A stretch of DNA of 64,000 bases from contig NC_072450.1 in the NCBI RefSeq assembly GCF_027596085.1, positions 29,913,676 through 29,977,675 on the forward strand, written 5' to 3'. The notes below the pieces were generated by a model, which saw only the letters and a program-made list of their open reading frames with translations, was not told where the DNA came from and ran no database searches. Source of the DNA: Anoplopoma fimbria. Lineage: Eukaryota; Chordata; Actinopteri; Perciformes; Anoplopomatidae. Positions 1 to 16,104 of the stretch are shown here, piece by piece; the stretch's first letter is position 1, and every line of letters starts with the position of its first letter. A program made the translations under genes and the position numbers.

Positions 1-1036
1 ATTACAATTATAAGTTAAAATGAATGATAACTCCTAATGACAAATGTATTGATGTTTCTCAGTTTGTTGTTCAGGAAGAGAAAAAGACCCAGGTTTTTAA
101 ACTGCACTCGTTTACTTCCATCCTCCTCTTCCATCTCTAATATAGTTTGTTTCTGTTTCTGGGAGCCGTGTGTTTTGCACAGTCAGAATGCTGGACAGAC
201 CAGAATGCCTTTGGCGAGCCCAGTTCCTCCCTTGGTGCCCCTAACTCATGTGTGATTGGTGCATGTGTGAGAAGTGTATTCTCTGTTGGGGTATAGTTCA
301 GTGTGCTGGTTTTTAGGCATCAAAATGTGGCAACTGTGGGAAACTTGAAGAACATTGGCTTACCTTCCATCAAATGAGGCTCATTAGATGGAATGTTGTT
401 CACCACATTTACCTTATTTACTCCTGGTATTTACATTTTATCTGTATCTAAATTTCAATCAGGAAAAAATGCATTGATGCAGGTGTAAATGCACGCAGAA
501 TACATTGCAATCAAGATGCAAAAGGTTCTGGCCATCTGGAGGTGTGCCTGACATCTTCACAGTCTCATTCCTAAGAAAATCTATACACATTGAAAGACTC
601 CTAATTAAATAATTGATGTGTTGTTCAGATTAGTGGAAGAAGGAAAAGGTGGGGAAGAACTAAAATAAATATTTTATTTGATCATCTAGAAAAATAATAA
701 AAAAGTATAGGGTTTAATTCTCAAAATGTAAATATTCCATTAGTTTAGTTTTAAATGTACCTTAAAACTTGTGTTAAAATACTTCAACTGCATCAGTTAG
801 TGAAGATAAATGCATTTTTGTTGCCTTGATGTTGTATGACTTTCATAATTTATAATTATTGCAATTTTGCTGAGTTTGTTTACATGTAATTATCTCCAGA
901 AAAGGCAATGAAAGTAATGAGGAAAATCTTTGTGAACTTTTATGTGTACATAGTGTATCAACTCAATACAATGTATTACTCTAACTATGGCTGTGATGAT
1001 GATGACACTCACTGACACTTCCAGCATATTATGGAT
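1..1036. other. Anonymous AT-rich DNA
   Basis: I see no gene, recognised repeat or RNA gene here. The only open frames are short, without family motifs, as expected by chance in AT-rich DNA. Confidence 0.5.
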
Positions 1037-1500
1037 TCAGCTTGCAGAGTCGATGTGTCGCTCCGTCACGTCTCTCCCCACCACTGACGACAAACACTTC
1101 GGTATGAACAATTTAGGAGAATTAGTCGAAGCCTTGTGCAATATGCCAGTTTTTAGAGCGGCATATGTGCGGCCTAATGAGTATTCGGGTCAGGTGGCCG
1201 AACGGAGGCCAGTCCTGGACTGTCAGTCTGATGTCCATCTCCTCATTCACCTGCTAATAGGATCAAAAGCAGGAGGGTCACGGCCGGGCAACCAGTGGGG
1301 CGTAGGCTAATGCAGAACGCGCGCCATCCTGGTCCATCTGCCCCAGATGGACCGCCGAACCCTTCCCTAAGGGATTAGGAATATTACTCACTACTTTATG
1401 TGGGTATGGATTGTCTGTAATTACCCGATGGACCGTCTCCAGTAAGTTTTCCATTGTTTGCTCTCGACTTTCAAGATGACACATCTACGTGGATTATCCC
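1037..1500. other. GC-rich block of unknown nature
   Basis: Base composition rises clearly against the AT-rich DNA on both sides, with several CpG steps. It contains a 107-codon open frame on the plus strand (987-1310) and a 68-codon frame on the minus strand (1278-1484). I recognise neither product. The block could be a decayed repeat, a conserved non-coding element or an unrecognised exon. There is no clear start context, splice pair or poly(A) signal to decide. Confidence 0.3.
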
Positions 1501-2848
1501 CCCTCACACCCAATTATCTTTTAGGGAGGCTGGATGGCTGCTGATAGTGGAAGCCCTGAGGTCCCTCCTTTCTTTGAGTAAATTGCACTGTAATATTAAA
1601 TTGCACAAACTCGTAATATTTTCTTCGTAGAAGTTCCAATTCTCCTCTACCTTTTTTCATAATTTAATCAACTCTGTTTAATACTCAGTAATGATGCAAG
1701 GACAACCTTCCCCATCGGTATCAACAGCAATAACCCTTTGCAACAAGTATAAATCCATTTTTTTGCTAATAAGGTTTTTACAGTTGGCCATTATTTCTTC
1801 TAACTAGAAAATGACCAAAGGTAAAGAACACATTTCATTAACCAAGCTAATTCTAGAGACTACAGGAACAAGTGAAACCATAGATGGACGTTAACATTAT
1901 CACCAAAACTGTTAGTTGTTGGTACTTCCTGGTACAAATTCTTAGCAGATTTTCAGCTGAACTGCTGTCATTTATCTGTTGTCGTTAATGGTGTTACGTG
2001 TGGGTTCACATTTAATCATACCAGGTATCAGTAAGTGTTGAGAAAACATCTGGAAAAAGCATCAGATGTGTTATTTTAGGGGAAACGACATAACGATAAA
2101 CAACAATGAACAAGAATGAAGTCGATATCAACTTGACATCAAGGTTTCTTTAAAATGTTAAATAAAACGCCCTCATCTTCTTACACCACAAAATAAGGTA
2201 AATGTGAGTCACTTATTTCTCATTGTTCAGTTATTTTTATCTTTGTATTGATGCTTCAATGCACTGTGAACTTGTTTCAAATCACATATCACTATCAGTC
2301 AGACAATGGCCACAGGAAACACTGTCTGTGTTGTTTAGAGGCAACTCCTATAATAATGACCATATATTGTAATGAAACAATGTACAGTAGAAAGGCTATT
2401 TCTGCCAAAGCCAACAGTTATTCACTATCAAAACAGAAATTGGAGTCCCTTGTAGATCTGTAATTTTAAAGAAGTCTGAAGAAACATTTTCAATATATAA
2501 TTTTACAATAATTATTTTGGGGGTAATAGTTATGGTAATATAAGTCTAAATAAATCTTTCAAAGAGAATAAGTAATTTAAAAGTGTTTTTCTATGTTATT
2601 AGATAACTTTCATAGTATCTTCTCTCATGTATTTCTAATGGTTGCACATGCAGATATCTTGCTACAGTCCCTATAAACCTAGGAAGCATCACCATATAGG
2701 AGGTGGAGCAGCAAGTCATAGGGGGTGGAGCAGTAAGTCTAGCACATTGAATATATCCAAGCTTGTTAGAGTGTCAGCAATTATCTATTGCGCCAAAAGA
2801 ATTAGTGATACACTTCCTGCTGACACACGATGATACAGTATGCTAACA
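1501..2848. other. Anonymous DNA with a short tandem duplication
   Basis: No gene is visible. Near 2697-2740 a unit of about 20 bases containing GTGGAGCAG and AAGTC occurs twice in tandem. The rest is AT-rich and unremarkable. Confidence 0.4.
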
Positions 2849-3060
2849 CGCTTTAATCACCACAGAACACAAGCGGGAATCCATCCGATCGCATTAATAC
2901 CTCGCCCAGATTAAACAGCAAATCAAAGGACAAACAGGACAGAGATTTTTTAATTAGCCGTATCAGAGGATGAAATAAGTGAGGCCGGATGATCTGGCTC
3001 CCTTCCATGTAATTATTTAACCCCAGACAGTCGGTCAAGCCTGGGACCACAGATGCTGGA
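2849..3060. promoter_or_regulatory. Candidate conserved non-coding element
   Basis: A segment of balanced composition without repeats, in AT-rich DNA, contains a TCF/LEF-like ATCAAAGG, a homeodomain-like TTTAATTAGC and a TGTAATTATTTA core within about 150 bases. These resemble a vertebrate developmental enhancer. This is pattern inference only, because short motifs arise by chance and I cannot test conservation. Confidence 0.2.
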
Positions 3061-4888
3061 TGTATTGATTATCACACATCTATCAATTCCACTGATTGTA
3101 TATCTTAATTTAACCAGGCTAAGTGCCTCACTGATACTTCTCTTTAACAGTGTAAACGACTAAAACAGCAACACCACCTATAACATGAAACATGGAGGTT
3201 ACATACAGCATAAACTAACATTCCAATAAGATAAAACGAGTAGTCAAGTGTCAAACAGATATGATGAGAAAGGTAAGGTAAGTGGATAAAATGACAGCAG
3301 TCAATACAGCTTAGAATCAGATATGTAATAGATTCAGATTCTTTCAAATAGATTCATGAGAGAGATAATATCTTCATCATAAAGAAATAACACTGATGAA
3401 GCCAATCATAAAATATTGACCAAATGAATTAGACAAGAGAAACTCACAGCTAGACTGACTGACTGAAATGAGGTTCCCCACATTTAAAGGTTTAAGATCT
3501 TGCCAGAATTTTTGTTTAAAACATTCAGCAGTTTGGTCCAATTCTTGAGTATTCTTGCCTGGCTGTAAGTCAATAGTTGGCTTTTTTTTATTTATTTAAC
3601 TGATGAATGTAAATCTAGAATGCATGGACACAGTAAAAGACTAACTGAACAAATGTTGCCTGCTTCACCATATGTAACCACTTGCCATTACTGTGATGAG
3701 ATCAGGCAATATTGGAAATTTAGAAAGTTCAATTTACATTTAAAACAATCTATGGAATCTATGTCCTTACTGAAGTACGCACGTTACGTGACAAATATGT
3801 TGATCAACATAACTTCTTGTTTCATATGGGGAACAAACTGCGGTCTCCTGAGTCAAATATTTGTTGGACCCATCCAGTGTGGTTGCGCTTTGGTGATCTT
3901 TATACTTTGTTCATGATTATGTCGATATATATATCTACAAATTACGGTGGATTTATCCACGAGTTACGGTGCATTATTTTTCGTAGGTAAAGCTACGAAG
4001 GCTGGAATAGACCAGCCTGACCAGAACCTTGGCGGAAGGTTTTGTAGTTCTTTCTGTGAGAGTGACAAACCAGCATCTGTGGTATATTCTTACCTCTTGA
4101 TTTACTTAAGAGAGAGCAATTGTGCATGTCTTTTAACTTATGAATTCAACTTTTAATTTGCAACAAAAATATTACGTCATTTCTTCTTTCAAAACTGTAT
4201 AGAATCATTTTTAGGAGTGAGACAAAGTTTATCATTACAGCCCTGCACAGCATGTCATGACATAGACTGCTAAAATGGTTGTGTGATCTTAAGATCAAAA
4301 AATTACTTTGAGCTATGATCTTATGATCATTACTTAAATATTTCTCATATTCATTTGGCCTGTTATTCTGATAGATGATCTTTATTATGTCATCTCAACA
4401 CTGTTTTCTCATGATTACAGTTGGAATATCTTATTTCTCTAATCAAATTTTCTTGAATATTAGTCTTCAGCTGTACAGGAACAAAGTGGAATGCATTTAT
4501 ATGTATTTTAAAATTCCACAAGTTACCATGTGGAAAGTCACCAAATATGACGTGCTGTTTATGCTGTTTCACATGAGAAAGTCACATTTTGTTTTGTGAA
4601 AGGGCTTCTCTTAGGACACAAAAGCAAAAACAATAAAGAAAGCAGGTGCACGCTGTATAAACATTAAGATAAATGTTTGTTATCCCCCATCAGGAAAGAA
4701 AAGCCAAGTAGTGCAAGATGACAAGACAATAAATGTGTGATCTCGGGCTGATCTCAGCTTCTGTACTCAAAGTTAGAGACAGATAAAAAACATTCTCAGA
4801 TTACAACTTCCTCAGCCGCATTAAGATCATTACATAACACCTGAGCCAATTGTATGTTCAGTTTGGTCATAGGATGTACCATTATGCT
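3061..4888. other. Anonymous AT-rich DNA
   Basis: No supportable gene or recognised repeat. A 98-codon open frame at 3620-3916 has no recognised motif and looks like chance. Confidence 0.45.
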
Positions 4889-5180
4889 GGTATATTCTGG
4901 CCCATATGGTGGCAGAAGCCAGGAAACAGGCTCACAGGATTAACCCAGCCGTTAGAATAATACACGGCTAATGAACCCAATAGTCTATGATTATGGTTTT
5001 AGCTAAGTGAGAGACAAAGAGGTGAGAGAGCTAATTCTAGTCGGGCCGGCCTTACCGCTGTTCATTACGAAATGTTTGGGCTGAGAAACAGTGGCCCTCG
5101 CCTTGTTGCCTATTTAGGGGTCCTGCAGTAAATACCAAGCAGGGGAGTGTTAAGCTCCAGCATTGTTTCTCCAACATGCA
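4889..5180. promoter_or_regulatory. Candidate conserved non-coding element
   Basis: A repeat-free segment of higher complexity than its flanks, with TAATGAACC, ATTACGAAATG and CTATTTAGGGG strings and no open frame. It could be a regulatory element, but nothing in the sequence alone proves function. Confidence 0.17.
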
Positions 5181-5865
5181 CAGATGGTCTACATTCAGCG
5201 GTTCAGCTGAAGACATTACAAAACACTCTCAGGCCTTTTGCAAATATAACATGTATGATTTGGTGGGTTTGAGTAAAAAGGCTGCATATAAACAAAATAT
5301 AAATAAAAAAGGAAACATATCTGGGCACATGGACTCTGTTTAAGAAGTCAGTAATATATGAGCACCTAGATGAGAGCCAGATCTTAAAGGAAATCAAATC
5401 AATGTGACAAAATAAAAAATCAGGTATAACCTTATTCCACTTTATGTTTCTTTATAGAATGTTGATACTTTTTACGGAAATGTACTTTCTTTATTCCACT
5501 TCATTTAATAGACAGCTAAGTTATTTTCTTTACTGTGCAGATTCAGATATTTCATACAAAACTTGAGTTTATAAAATATGATACAGATTAATCCACAAAA
5601 AGTATATAACATAATAGGTAGTAGTTCAAATGTGTTCCCTATCAACCAATTACAACGTTAAAGTGCTGCTTACATGTCTATACATCAGTATGTAATATGT
5701 GAGAATATATCGCTGATATGGGCAATGCAGCTGTATAATGAAAACTTGCACTTTTGGTATTATAAGTATATTTTTCAGAAAAAGTCCTTGCTTTGGGAAA
5801 TCTGCTAATTTTCTTTCATTCCGAGAGTCAGATAGAAAGATTAATACCATTCTCTAAATATGAAG
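5181..5865. other. Anonymous DNA
   Basis: AT-rich sequence without a recognisable gene or repeat. Confidence 0.4.
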
Positions 5866-6189
5866 GTACGCCGGTTAGCTTAGCTTAGCATTATAACTGG
5901 AAACATGGGAAGCATCTAGCCTGGCTCTGTCCAAAGATAACACTATCAGTCTTCCAGCACATTTAAGCTCACTTATTCATACTGGGAATTAATATCATCA
6001 GTTTCACCTGTTTCCAGTCTTAATGCTAAGCTAGCGGGCTGCTTGCTACAGCTTCATTTTTCTTATCCTCACATACATTTTTTTCCCAGACTCCCTTACC
6101 TTCACAAGATGTCAAACGTAATATTGGTGACTCCATTGTACCCCCTCCGATTAAATTCACAACATTGTTCTTGTCCCATGTCAACTACA

Positions 6190-6440
6190 TTACCTTTGTA
6201 ACATTGCCCACCTCTGACCCTTATTGTCACTTACTGCTGCAGAAACATTGAAAATTCCAGTGTGTTCAGAACTCTGCTGCCCACCCTCTGACCATATATC
6301 ACCCCAGTCCTCCATGATCTCCACTGGCTCCAGTTGAAACTCAGGATAACTTCGAGACAAGGCCTTTCATTACTTGCCCCCCCCTCCCTTACTTCTTCGA
6401 CCTCCTCCACCAGCACACTCCCTTAGACTTGATTTACCCA
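6190..6440 (+). pseudogene. LINE polymerase C-terminal remnant
   Basis: With frameshifts, the plus strand reads like the tail of an L2/CR1-type LINE polymerase: a QNSAA-like stretch, then ITPVLHDLHWL-like and TRPF-like pieces. This order (QNAAARVLT, ITPVL, LHWLPV) is diagnostic of the C-terminal region in such LINEs. It is short, frameshifted and lies inside the MITE gap. It cannot make protein. The assignment rests on a few residues. Confidence 0.4.
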
Positions 6441-6573
6441 GGTACCTCCCTACCGCAGTCCCTCCAATGGTTTTATTATATTAATAATTAATATTTTTCT
6501 GATTTATTTTTCATTTTATTCTGATATCTTCTGTTTATATTAAATACTTAAAAAACAGTATATAGGTCAGATG

Positions 6574-6575
<2 letters not shown>

Positions 6576-6630
<55 letters not shown>
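6576..6630. repeat. (ATT)n microsatellite
   Basis: About 18 uninterrupted TTA/ATT triplets, directly at the right edge of the insertion that splits the MITE. It may have grown from the A/T-rich tail of the inserted LINE piece. Confidence 0.95.
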
Positions 6631-6631
<1 letters not shown>

Positions 6632-6715
6632 CATGTACAGACATGTGTGGTATCAATTTAACATCCTACTCTCTGCAAGAAAGTAAATAAGGCTATTTCC
6701 TAAAATGTAGAACCT

Positions 6716-9700
6716 TTAACTAAGATTCAAAGCTTTTACTTCTTCACAGCTGATCAAATCTTAATCAGGATAACTTATTGGAATTGATCTTATTCCACCA
6801 CAATTTTGAAACAGTGCACCCAAATCAGAAAATTTGATGGCCATCACTTTACAGTGGATATGATTCTATCTCTAGTCATAAGCCATGAGAATACATTTGA
6901 AATACAACAATGATATTAACAAAGAAGAAACATATAGGCAGTGTTTCGAAATAGTTTGAAAGTCATCCCCTCCTTCTGCACCTAATTAAACATGATAGAA
7001 TGATACATCAGCATATCAGACTAAGCCGCAGTAGTCTATGAATATAGGGACTGTTTCATTGTTAGTTTGATGAAAGGAAGAGGCCAGCGACAGCAAGTCA
7101 TTGTTCCACATGAGACATGTAACTTTTAGGGTTGGCTATGATGCAGCTATATGCTGCAGATCTGCTGTGCCAAAGTACTGTGGCCCCTGATTTGCATTAT
7201 CTTGGATCTAGCCTGAGTGCAGCTGCTGTTGGGTTATGTAATATGATGCTCCATATGTTCCACATGACTAATTACACTATGCAAAAGGAGGAGTGAAGAG
7301 GGAGTGTTAGGGAGAAAGGGGAGGAGAAGGAGGACCAAGAACAAAGATGAGGAGGATGAGGAGACTGGACAAGTTTGGGGAGATGAGGATGAGAGAGAGG
7401 TTGATGAAACAGAAAGAATACTATCATTAGTTCCTGTTCCTTCGGTTTATATCAACAAGTGTGATCAGCCTTGCAGCCTGTGTCTCCTCGTCTCCGTTCC
7501 CACTGTTCTCCAATCAGTCCAAATTGATTGTGATAGCTGCAGTCTTTGACCTACTTTGAAGAACAATAGCCCCCCCATGGCTGCTCGGGACATTCTGATG
7601 GTTTGGTTGGGAGGTCACCCAAGCTTGGACAGCTCAGAGCTGGCTTGAAAAAAAGGCGGGGTGCAGCTAAACACCACACTACCATCCTCTTTGACCCCAA
7701 GTAAAGAAGACTCCAAAGGGTCAAGACAAGCAGCTCCGAGGAATGTCCAGACACGCCAGCTTATTCCTCACCTCCACCCCTGTACAGTCACAACAGCCAC
7801 ACAGCTCTGAACGTCTTTATGTTCCTTTATGGTCTCCATACAGATCCCAGGTTTATTTATTTAGAGCTGTAGAGTGTCTTTGAAGACAAACTTTACATGG
7901 CTGTTTCTCCATGTCCAAAAACCACTGTCCTTTTACCAGTTCAAGTGACATGGCGTCTAAGACGGTGCCCAATTCACGCCATTGAAAGATGCTCACAAGG
8001 TTGGACATGCCAAAAGGTTTTTCAAGCTTCCATGTTTTTCAGCTGAACTGATTGATATCATGCGTGTTAGAGCTGACTTCCTGTTGGCTCCACGCACACA
8101 GAAATGACTTGAAATAATTTAGTGATATGGCTCGTCAAGGCTTTTCAAATTCAGAGGACCTTATGGATCAAATTCTGATAAAACAGTCATATAAGAATGG
8201 ATTAACTGTTCTACTAAGGCATGCATTTCATTCTGGTCCATCAGTATACGACTCTTCTCCCAGCCATCTGGATCTCCAGTTCCATCCTAAAGCATAGACA
8301 ACTAAAACCATCTCATATTGTTTCTTGGGAAATAAATGTTAATATCGTGGTTCCCTGAGTGTCTTTTTGTTGGTATGTGACATAAAAAACCTGAGTTCCT
8401 GGTACAGAGATGCTGTCCTATCCTATTATCTGGTTAACCTACAGATCCAACATCCTCAGCTGTATATCAGCAGGAAACTGCTTCCAAACAGACCCTGCTT
8501 TCTGCCTCTATGAGGCTGAGACAATGAGTCACATTCTGGCACACGACCAGCTACTCACTGTTGAGACCAAAGCATAAAACTGGGAACTCAGGAACTGACA
8601 CACACACACACACATGGGATGCTTAAGGGGGACACTCTGGACCGGATGGTCAGAAGAGACGCCCTGCATAAGAATGGAAATAGCAGAGAAGGAAAAAAAG
8701 AAAAACAACCATGGAAACGCCAAAACCAGTGCAGAAGAGTATAAACAGACAAAACAGCCACAGGCGATAATAATCACGCAATCAATGAAAAGGGATTGTG
8801 TTGCAGAGATAAGGTTATAACTCATTATTTATTTTTGGGGAGCTGACAAATGTGGAATAAAACACTGACTTCAGGATAACAAACCCATTCCACCAAATCG
8901 GACAGAGATAATACGATAAACATTCCCAAAAGAAATGCGTTCATGCTTTGGAGAAGCCATTGGAATGCTATCTGACTTGCCATGCAAAAACAAGCAACAA
9001 TTCTTTTTAGAGGGGGGTGAATTTGCCCTTCCTCTGCTGACTTCCTCAATGTGTCTAACTTGAACAGCATGATTGAACAGTTCTGAGAATAAGAAAATAT
9101 TACAGGTGGTGCTAATGTTTTTTCTTGGGGATCATCTCATAAAAACAATCAAAAGTTTTAGCTGAAGATAGCATCACACAACCTTTTCCAACAACCCAGC
9201 TTTTACCCCAGCAATTAATAATAACTGCTAATCAAAGCCTTTTCTGAAAGATACACACCAGTAAGTGCCTGCATTTATGCAGTCCACTATGTAATGCTGT
9301 GTGGCGTTAAGATGACAATATTTCTATAGACAGTAATACTATTGGTTGGGACAATTCAGCAACACTTTGACAAGGGCGGGGACATGTCCCTACTGTCCAT
9401 ATCCAAATCTATGCCCATGTATGTGCCTCTCCAAATGGTTTCTCCCTTAGTTTCCAAGTCCATTCTTATGCCTTTGGTTATATCACAGGTCAAAATGCAA
9501 CTTGTGGCTGCATTGCATTGTATGTTGATGCTGTTCTCTCATTGGACAATTATGTGATTCTCCCTATTCTACATTTTACTCCTTGTTTAATTGGGAAAAC
9601 TGACAACATAAATGATAAAAACAAATGCACATCCGGTGTTCATTAGGATGGGTGCTGGATCAAAGAAAAGGAAATGTTGCACAGCAACAAAAATCCTTCC

Positions 9701-9945
9701 AACGGGAGGTCTTTGGTGTGCGTATCATTCTAAACTTATCTTTTTAGATCAAAAAAATGTATATCTATTTTATATAGATTTAAAAATCTAAGCAATATTT
9801 TTTTATATCTACACTCGATTATATGTGTATTTTGGTTTGAGTTTTCCCCTTTACAAGATAGTATATGTGAAAAAACTGGTCACCTTCAATGAAATACAAC
9901 TGATTGGCTCTTTTGTAAACTCCAAAATGGTGATGAAATAAGGAA
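6716..9945. other. Anonymous DNA
   Basis: No recognised gene. Open frames of up to about 98 codons (for example 8529-8825 minus) have no family motifs. A short TG/CA run sits near 8598-8613. 7304-7400 is purine-rich and encodes only a charged low-complexity peptide. Confidence 0.4.
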
Positions 9946-10011
9946 GTGACGATTCTGTCTGCTGAGCGAGACACAGAGGAACCACCACTCAGTCACCCAC
10001 ACACACCAAAT

Positions 10012-10043
10012 GCTCCTCCTCCTCCTCCTCTTCCTCCTCCTCA
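10012..10043. repeat. (CCT)n-rich tract
   Basis: CCT triplets with one TTC interruption on the plus strand, just upstream of the paired CCAAT motifs. Confidence 0.85.
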
Positions 10044-10161
10044 TTCTCCCTCAATGCTGCCTTTTCATGAATGGCGCTGCAGAGTGGAAGCCTCTCATTG
10101 GCTGAGTGGACTACCAATCAGAGCAGAACCTGGGCTGGGTCTGCAGGCCATTCACAAAAGT

Positions 10162-10216
10162 TCCCCTCTCTTTCTCTCTCCTTCTCTCTCTCTCTCTCAC
10201 ACTCTCTCTCTCTGTC
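10162..10216. repeat. (CT)n-rich polypyrimidine tract
   Basis: Imperfect CT dinucleotide tract with short CC, TT and ACA interruptions. Such tracts are common just downstream of vertebrate promoters but also occur at random. Confidence 0.85.
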
Positions 10217-10293
10217 TTAGTCATACAGATAAAACGTGTTCTTCTTGTGTAAAGTTTATCAGTGTCTCTCTGTGAGAATATTCATTAGTAAGT

Positions 10294-11408
10294 CTCACAC
10301 GGATTTAAGGTCATATTGTGCATTTCAATTTGACAATACAAAAAGATGAAGTAATAATTTCAGTTGACACAGCTTATACACTAAAGCTCTCTATTGCATG
10401 TTGTATAAGCGGTAGCAGGCATAAAAAAGGCTGGTCGTCCCACCTCAATAGCAGCAAAATTGTAGGACACTACATTTCACCACATCATCAGAATTTCACA
10501 GTGTAACAGCAGTCTAGATTTGTTGATTCACAATTTGTTTATACTTCTTTACTCTTAAGAATGAAGACAGACTTTGGAAGCTTGGAGATACGTGACACAA
10601 ATGTAAAAGTGCAAAGAAGCAAAACCCATAAGGAACCAGTCAGGACCTTTAGGTGGAACTCAGCAGGCCAGGCATGTGTTATCGGTTTTAAGTTGCTGTA
10701 CCACCTCAGTTAAGCAGAAATTCTTTATCAACAGTAAGCTTATCCAGCTGGGCAGAGACAATGTGTGGGAGCCACCACAGATAATACACAGCTTCTACAG
10801 TTGGACAGAAGGCGTGGTAATAAAATAAGAAACATTTTTGAACATCTTATTACAGATCTGATTGGACAGAGAAAGTTGCTGTTAGCAAATTTCAAATAAT
10901 GCAGATGGGAAGTATAATCATCAGTATGTCTTATGGTGATGTCAGAGTTGTCTGAGAATGAGCTTACTTATTAAAGCAGGTGATGGCAGCAGTCAGTGAT
11001 AAAGCATTTTGTGTCAGTTATTTAAATACATGCACTGCTCTCTAGGATGCACCAAACAGCTGGTTTATCTCCAGTAAATTTGAATGTCAGTTGAGTGTAA
11101 TCAAGAAGCAATTTTGTTAGTCAGCAGCAACGGTGTTATTCTTCACTTCCTGAACTGATGGGAGAAAAAGGTTTTTCAACAATTTTGCATAGATTACTAA
11201 AGAATAGGATGTTTCAACTCAGTTTAATAGTCCAACTAGACACAGAGGCTGTTGAAGTATTTTAGTGTCTAGTTTTAATGTTTTAATTTTAAACCTTTAG
11301 TTCCTAGTGTAGGAAAAACTGGTGGATCTTTTTCATTAGACCAAGTTTCTTTTTCAAAACCAATCCAAGATAAAGTCCTGATAAAGTCTTCAGTTTTATT
11401 ATTTCCTC
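10294..11408. other. Anonymous DNA
   Basis: No supportable gene or named repeat. Short open frames are motif-free. Confidence 0.4.
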
Positions 11409-12166
11409 GGACTTGACTACACTACTTCGTTTTCATTTTAAACTGGGGTTTTCTAAAAGCATGCAGGTGCCCATGTAAGCAGGAAGTACATTGGTTGCTT
11501 GGTTACAGATAATACTACTGAGTATTACACTACTCTTTAATAAAAAACAAACGGTCGTGCTCGATACTTAAGTACTTCCTCTAAAATCTTCCTCATAAAC
11601 TTAAACAGACAGATTTCGTGGAAGGTTTTAGAGTTTTATTTTTCAAACTTAGTTACAACACTGCAGGTCTTGCTCTTTATCTCCCACACAGACATCAAAT
11701 TTACTTCAAAATGAACAGTTACTAAACAAAGTTTACTAGATTATGGGTCCATACATTTGGTCAACACAAGTCTCTCACTCATTTCCTCTCAGTTTCATTG
11801 TCTGTTCTCTCACTCGTAGCTCTGCCGGTGGCTGAAGTCTCTGTCATACTGTAGAGCATTTATGCTTTTTTTCATTATCAGTTATTTGTGAAATTCACAA
11901 TAGTTGTGGAGAACAAAATAAGCATTAATTAGAAAAGGAAAGTCCTGTGTTTTGCTGGTGCCTACATCATCGTTTCCAAATGAACTCGTTTTCCGCCATC
12001 CACACCATTAGGAAACCCGACGTTTTCAAACCTCTCCGTCCTCTGGAGCATTTTCAAACTCCTCCGGTTTCAGTGCCATAGAACTCCGATATAGTGTGGA
12101 CGCTCAGTGCAAATGAAGCAAAAGATAAACGTTTTAAAATGAAAACGATATAGTGTGGACAGGGCC
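11409..12166. mobile_element. Non-autonomous DNA transposon, copy 1
   Basis: The left end has ACTACTTCGTTTTCATTTTA and the right end has its near-complement, followed by TAGTGTGGACAGGGCC. The interior (GCAGGAAGTACATTGGTTGC, then TTCCTCTAAAATCTTCCTC) is shared with the copy at 33807-34317, which shows they are one family. The extreme left terminus is degenerate. No transposase remains. Short inverted termini and a 3-bp duplication at the better copy suggest PIF/Harbinger-like or hAT-like mobilisation, which I cannot decide. Confidence 0.6.
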
Positions 12167-15847
<3,681 letters not shown>

Positions 15848-16104
15848 TGCAAACACTGGCACATTCACACCCACATTCTGGTCATTTGCATTTAGGGAAG
15901 TAGTGTCTTTAGCTGGAAGGTTTAACACTCTGCAGCTCTAACTGACATGTCGGCATAAGTAAACAGTCCACATCCACATCCACACCCAGCAGACAGCTGC
16001 TCTCAATGTGTAGCAACACTGTGAATATCACTCTGTCAGATGCTAAGCTGACAGGAATCATAAAACGATCAGGGATCAACATGAACTACATTATGAAAGT
16101 TAAG

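Larger units (their letters stand above)
5866..6715 (+). mobile_element. Fish MITE split by a later insertion
   Basis: The left part (5866-6060) begins with a GGTTAGCTTAGCTTAGCAT string, and its complement returns at about 6010-6040 around TTAATGCTAAGCTAGCGGGCT, so the segment folds on itself. The right part (about 6631-6715) carries the CTCTGCAAGAAAGTAAATAA and CCTAAAATGTAGAAC strings that I associate with the other end of the same common fish repeat. About 570 bases of unrelated DNA separate the two halves, so the MITE was interrupted after insertion. The family assignment is from memory. Confidence 0.5.
9950..10293 (+). promoter_or_regulatory. Candidate promoter and first-exon donor
   Basis: A CCT-rich tract is followed by an ATTGG at about 10098 and a CCAAT at about 10114, two opposed NF-Y-type CCAAT boxes about ten bases apart. 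A CT-rich tract follows (10162-10216). A GTAAGT donor-like hexamer is at 10288-10293, so a short non-coding first exon ending near 10287 is conceivable. I see no clear TATA box and no downstream exon. CT tracts and CCAAT strings also occur by chance, so this is an inference. Confidence 0.25.
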
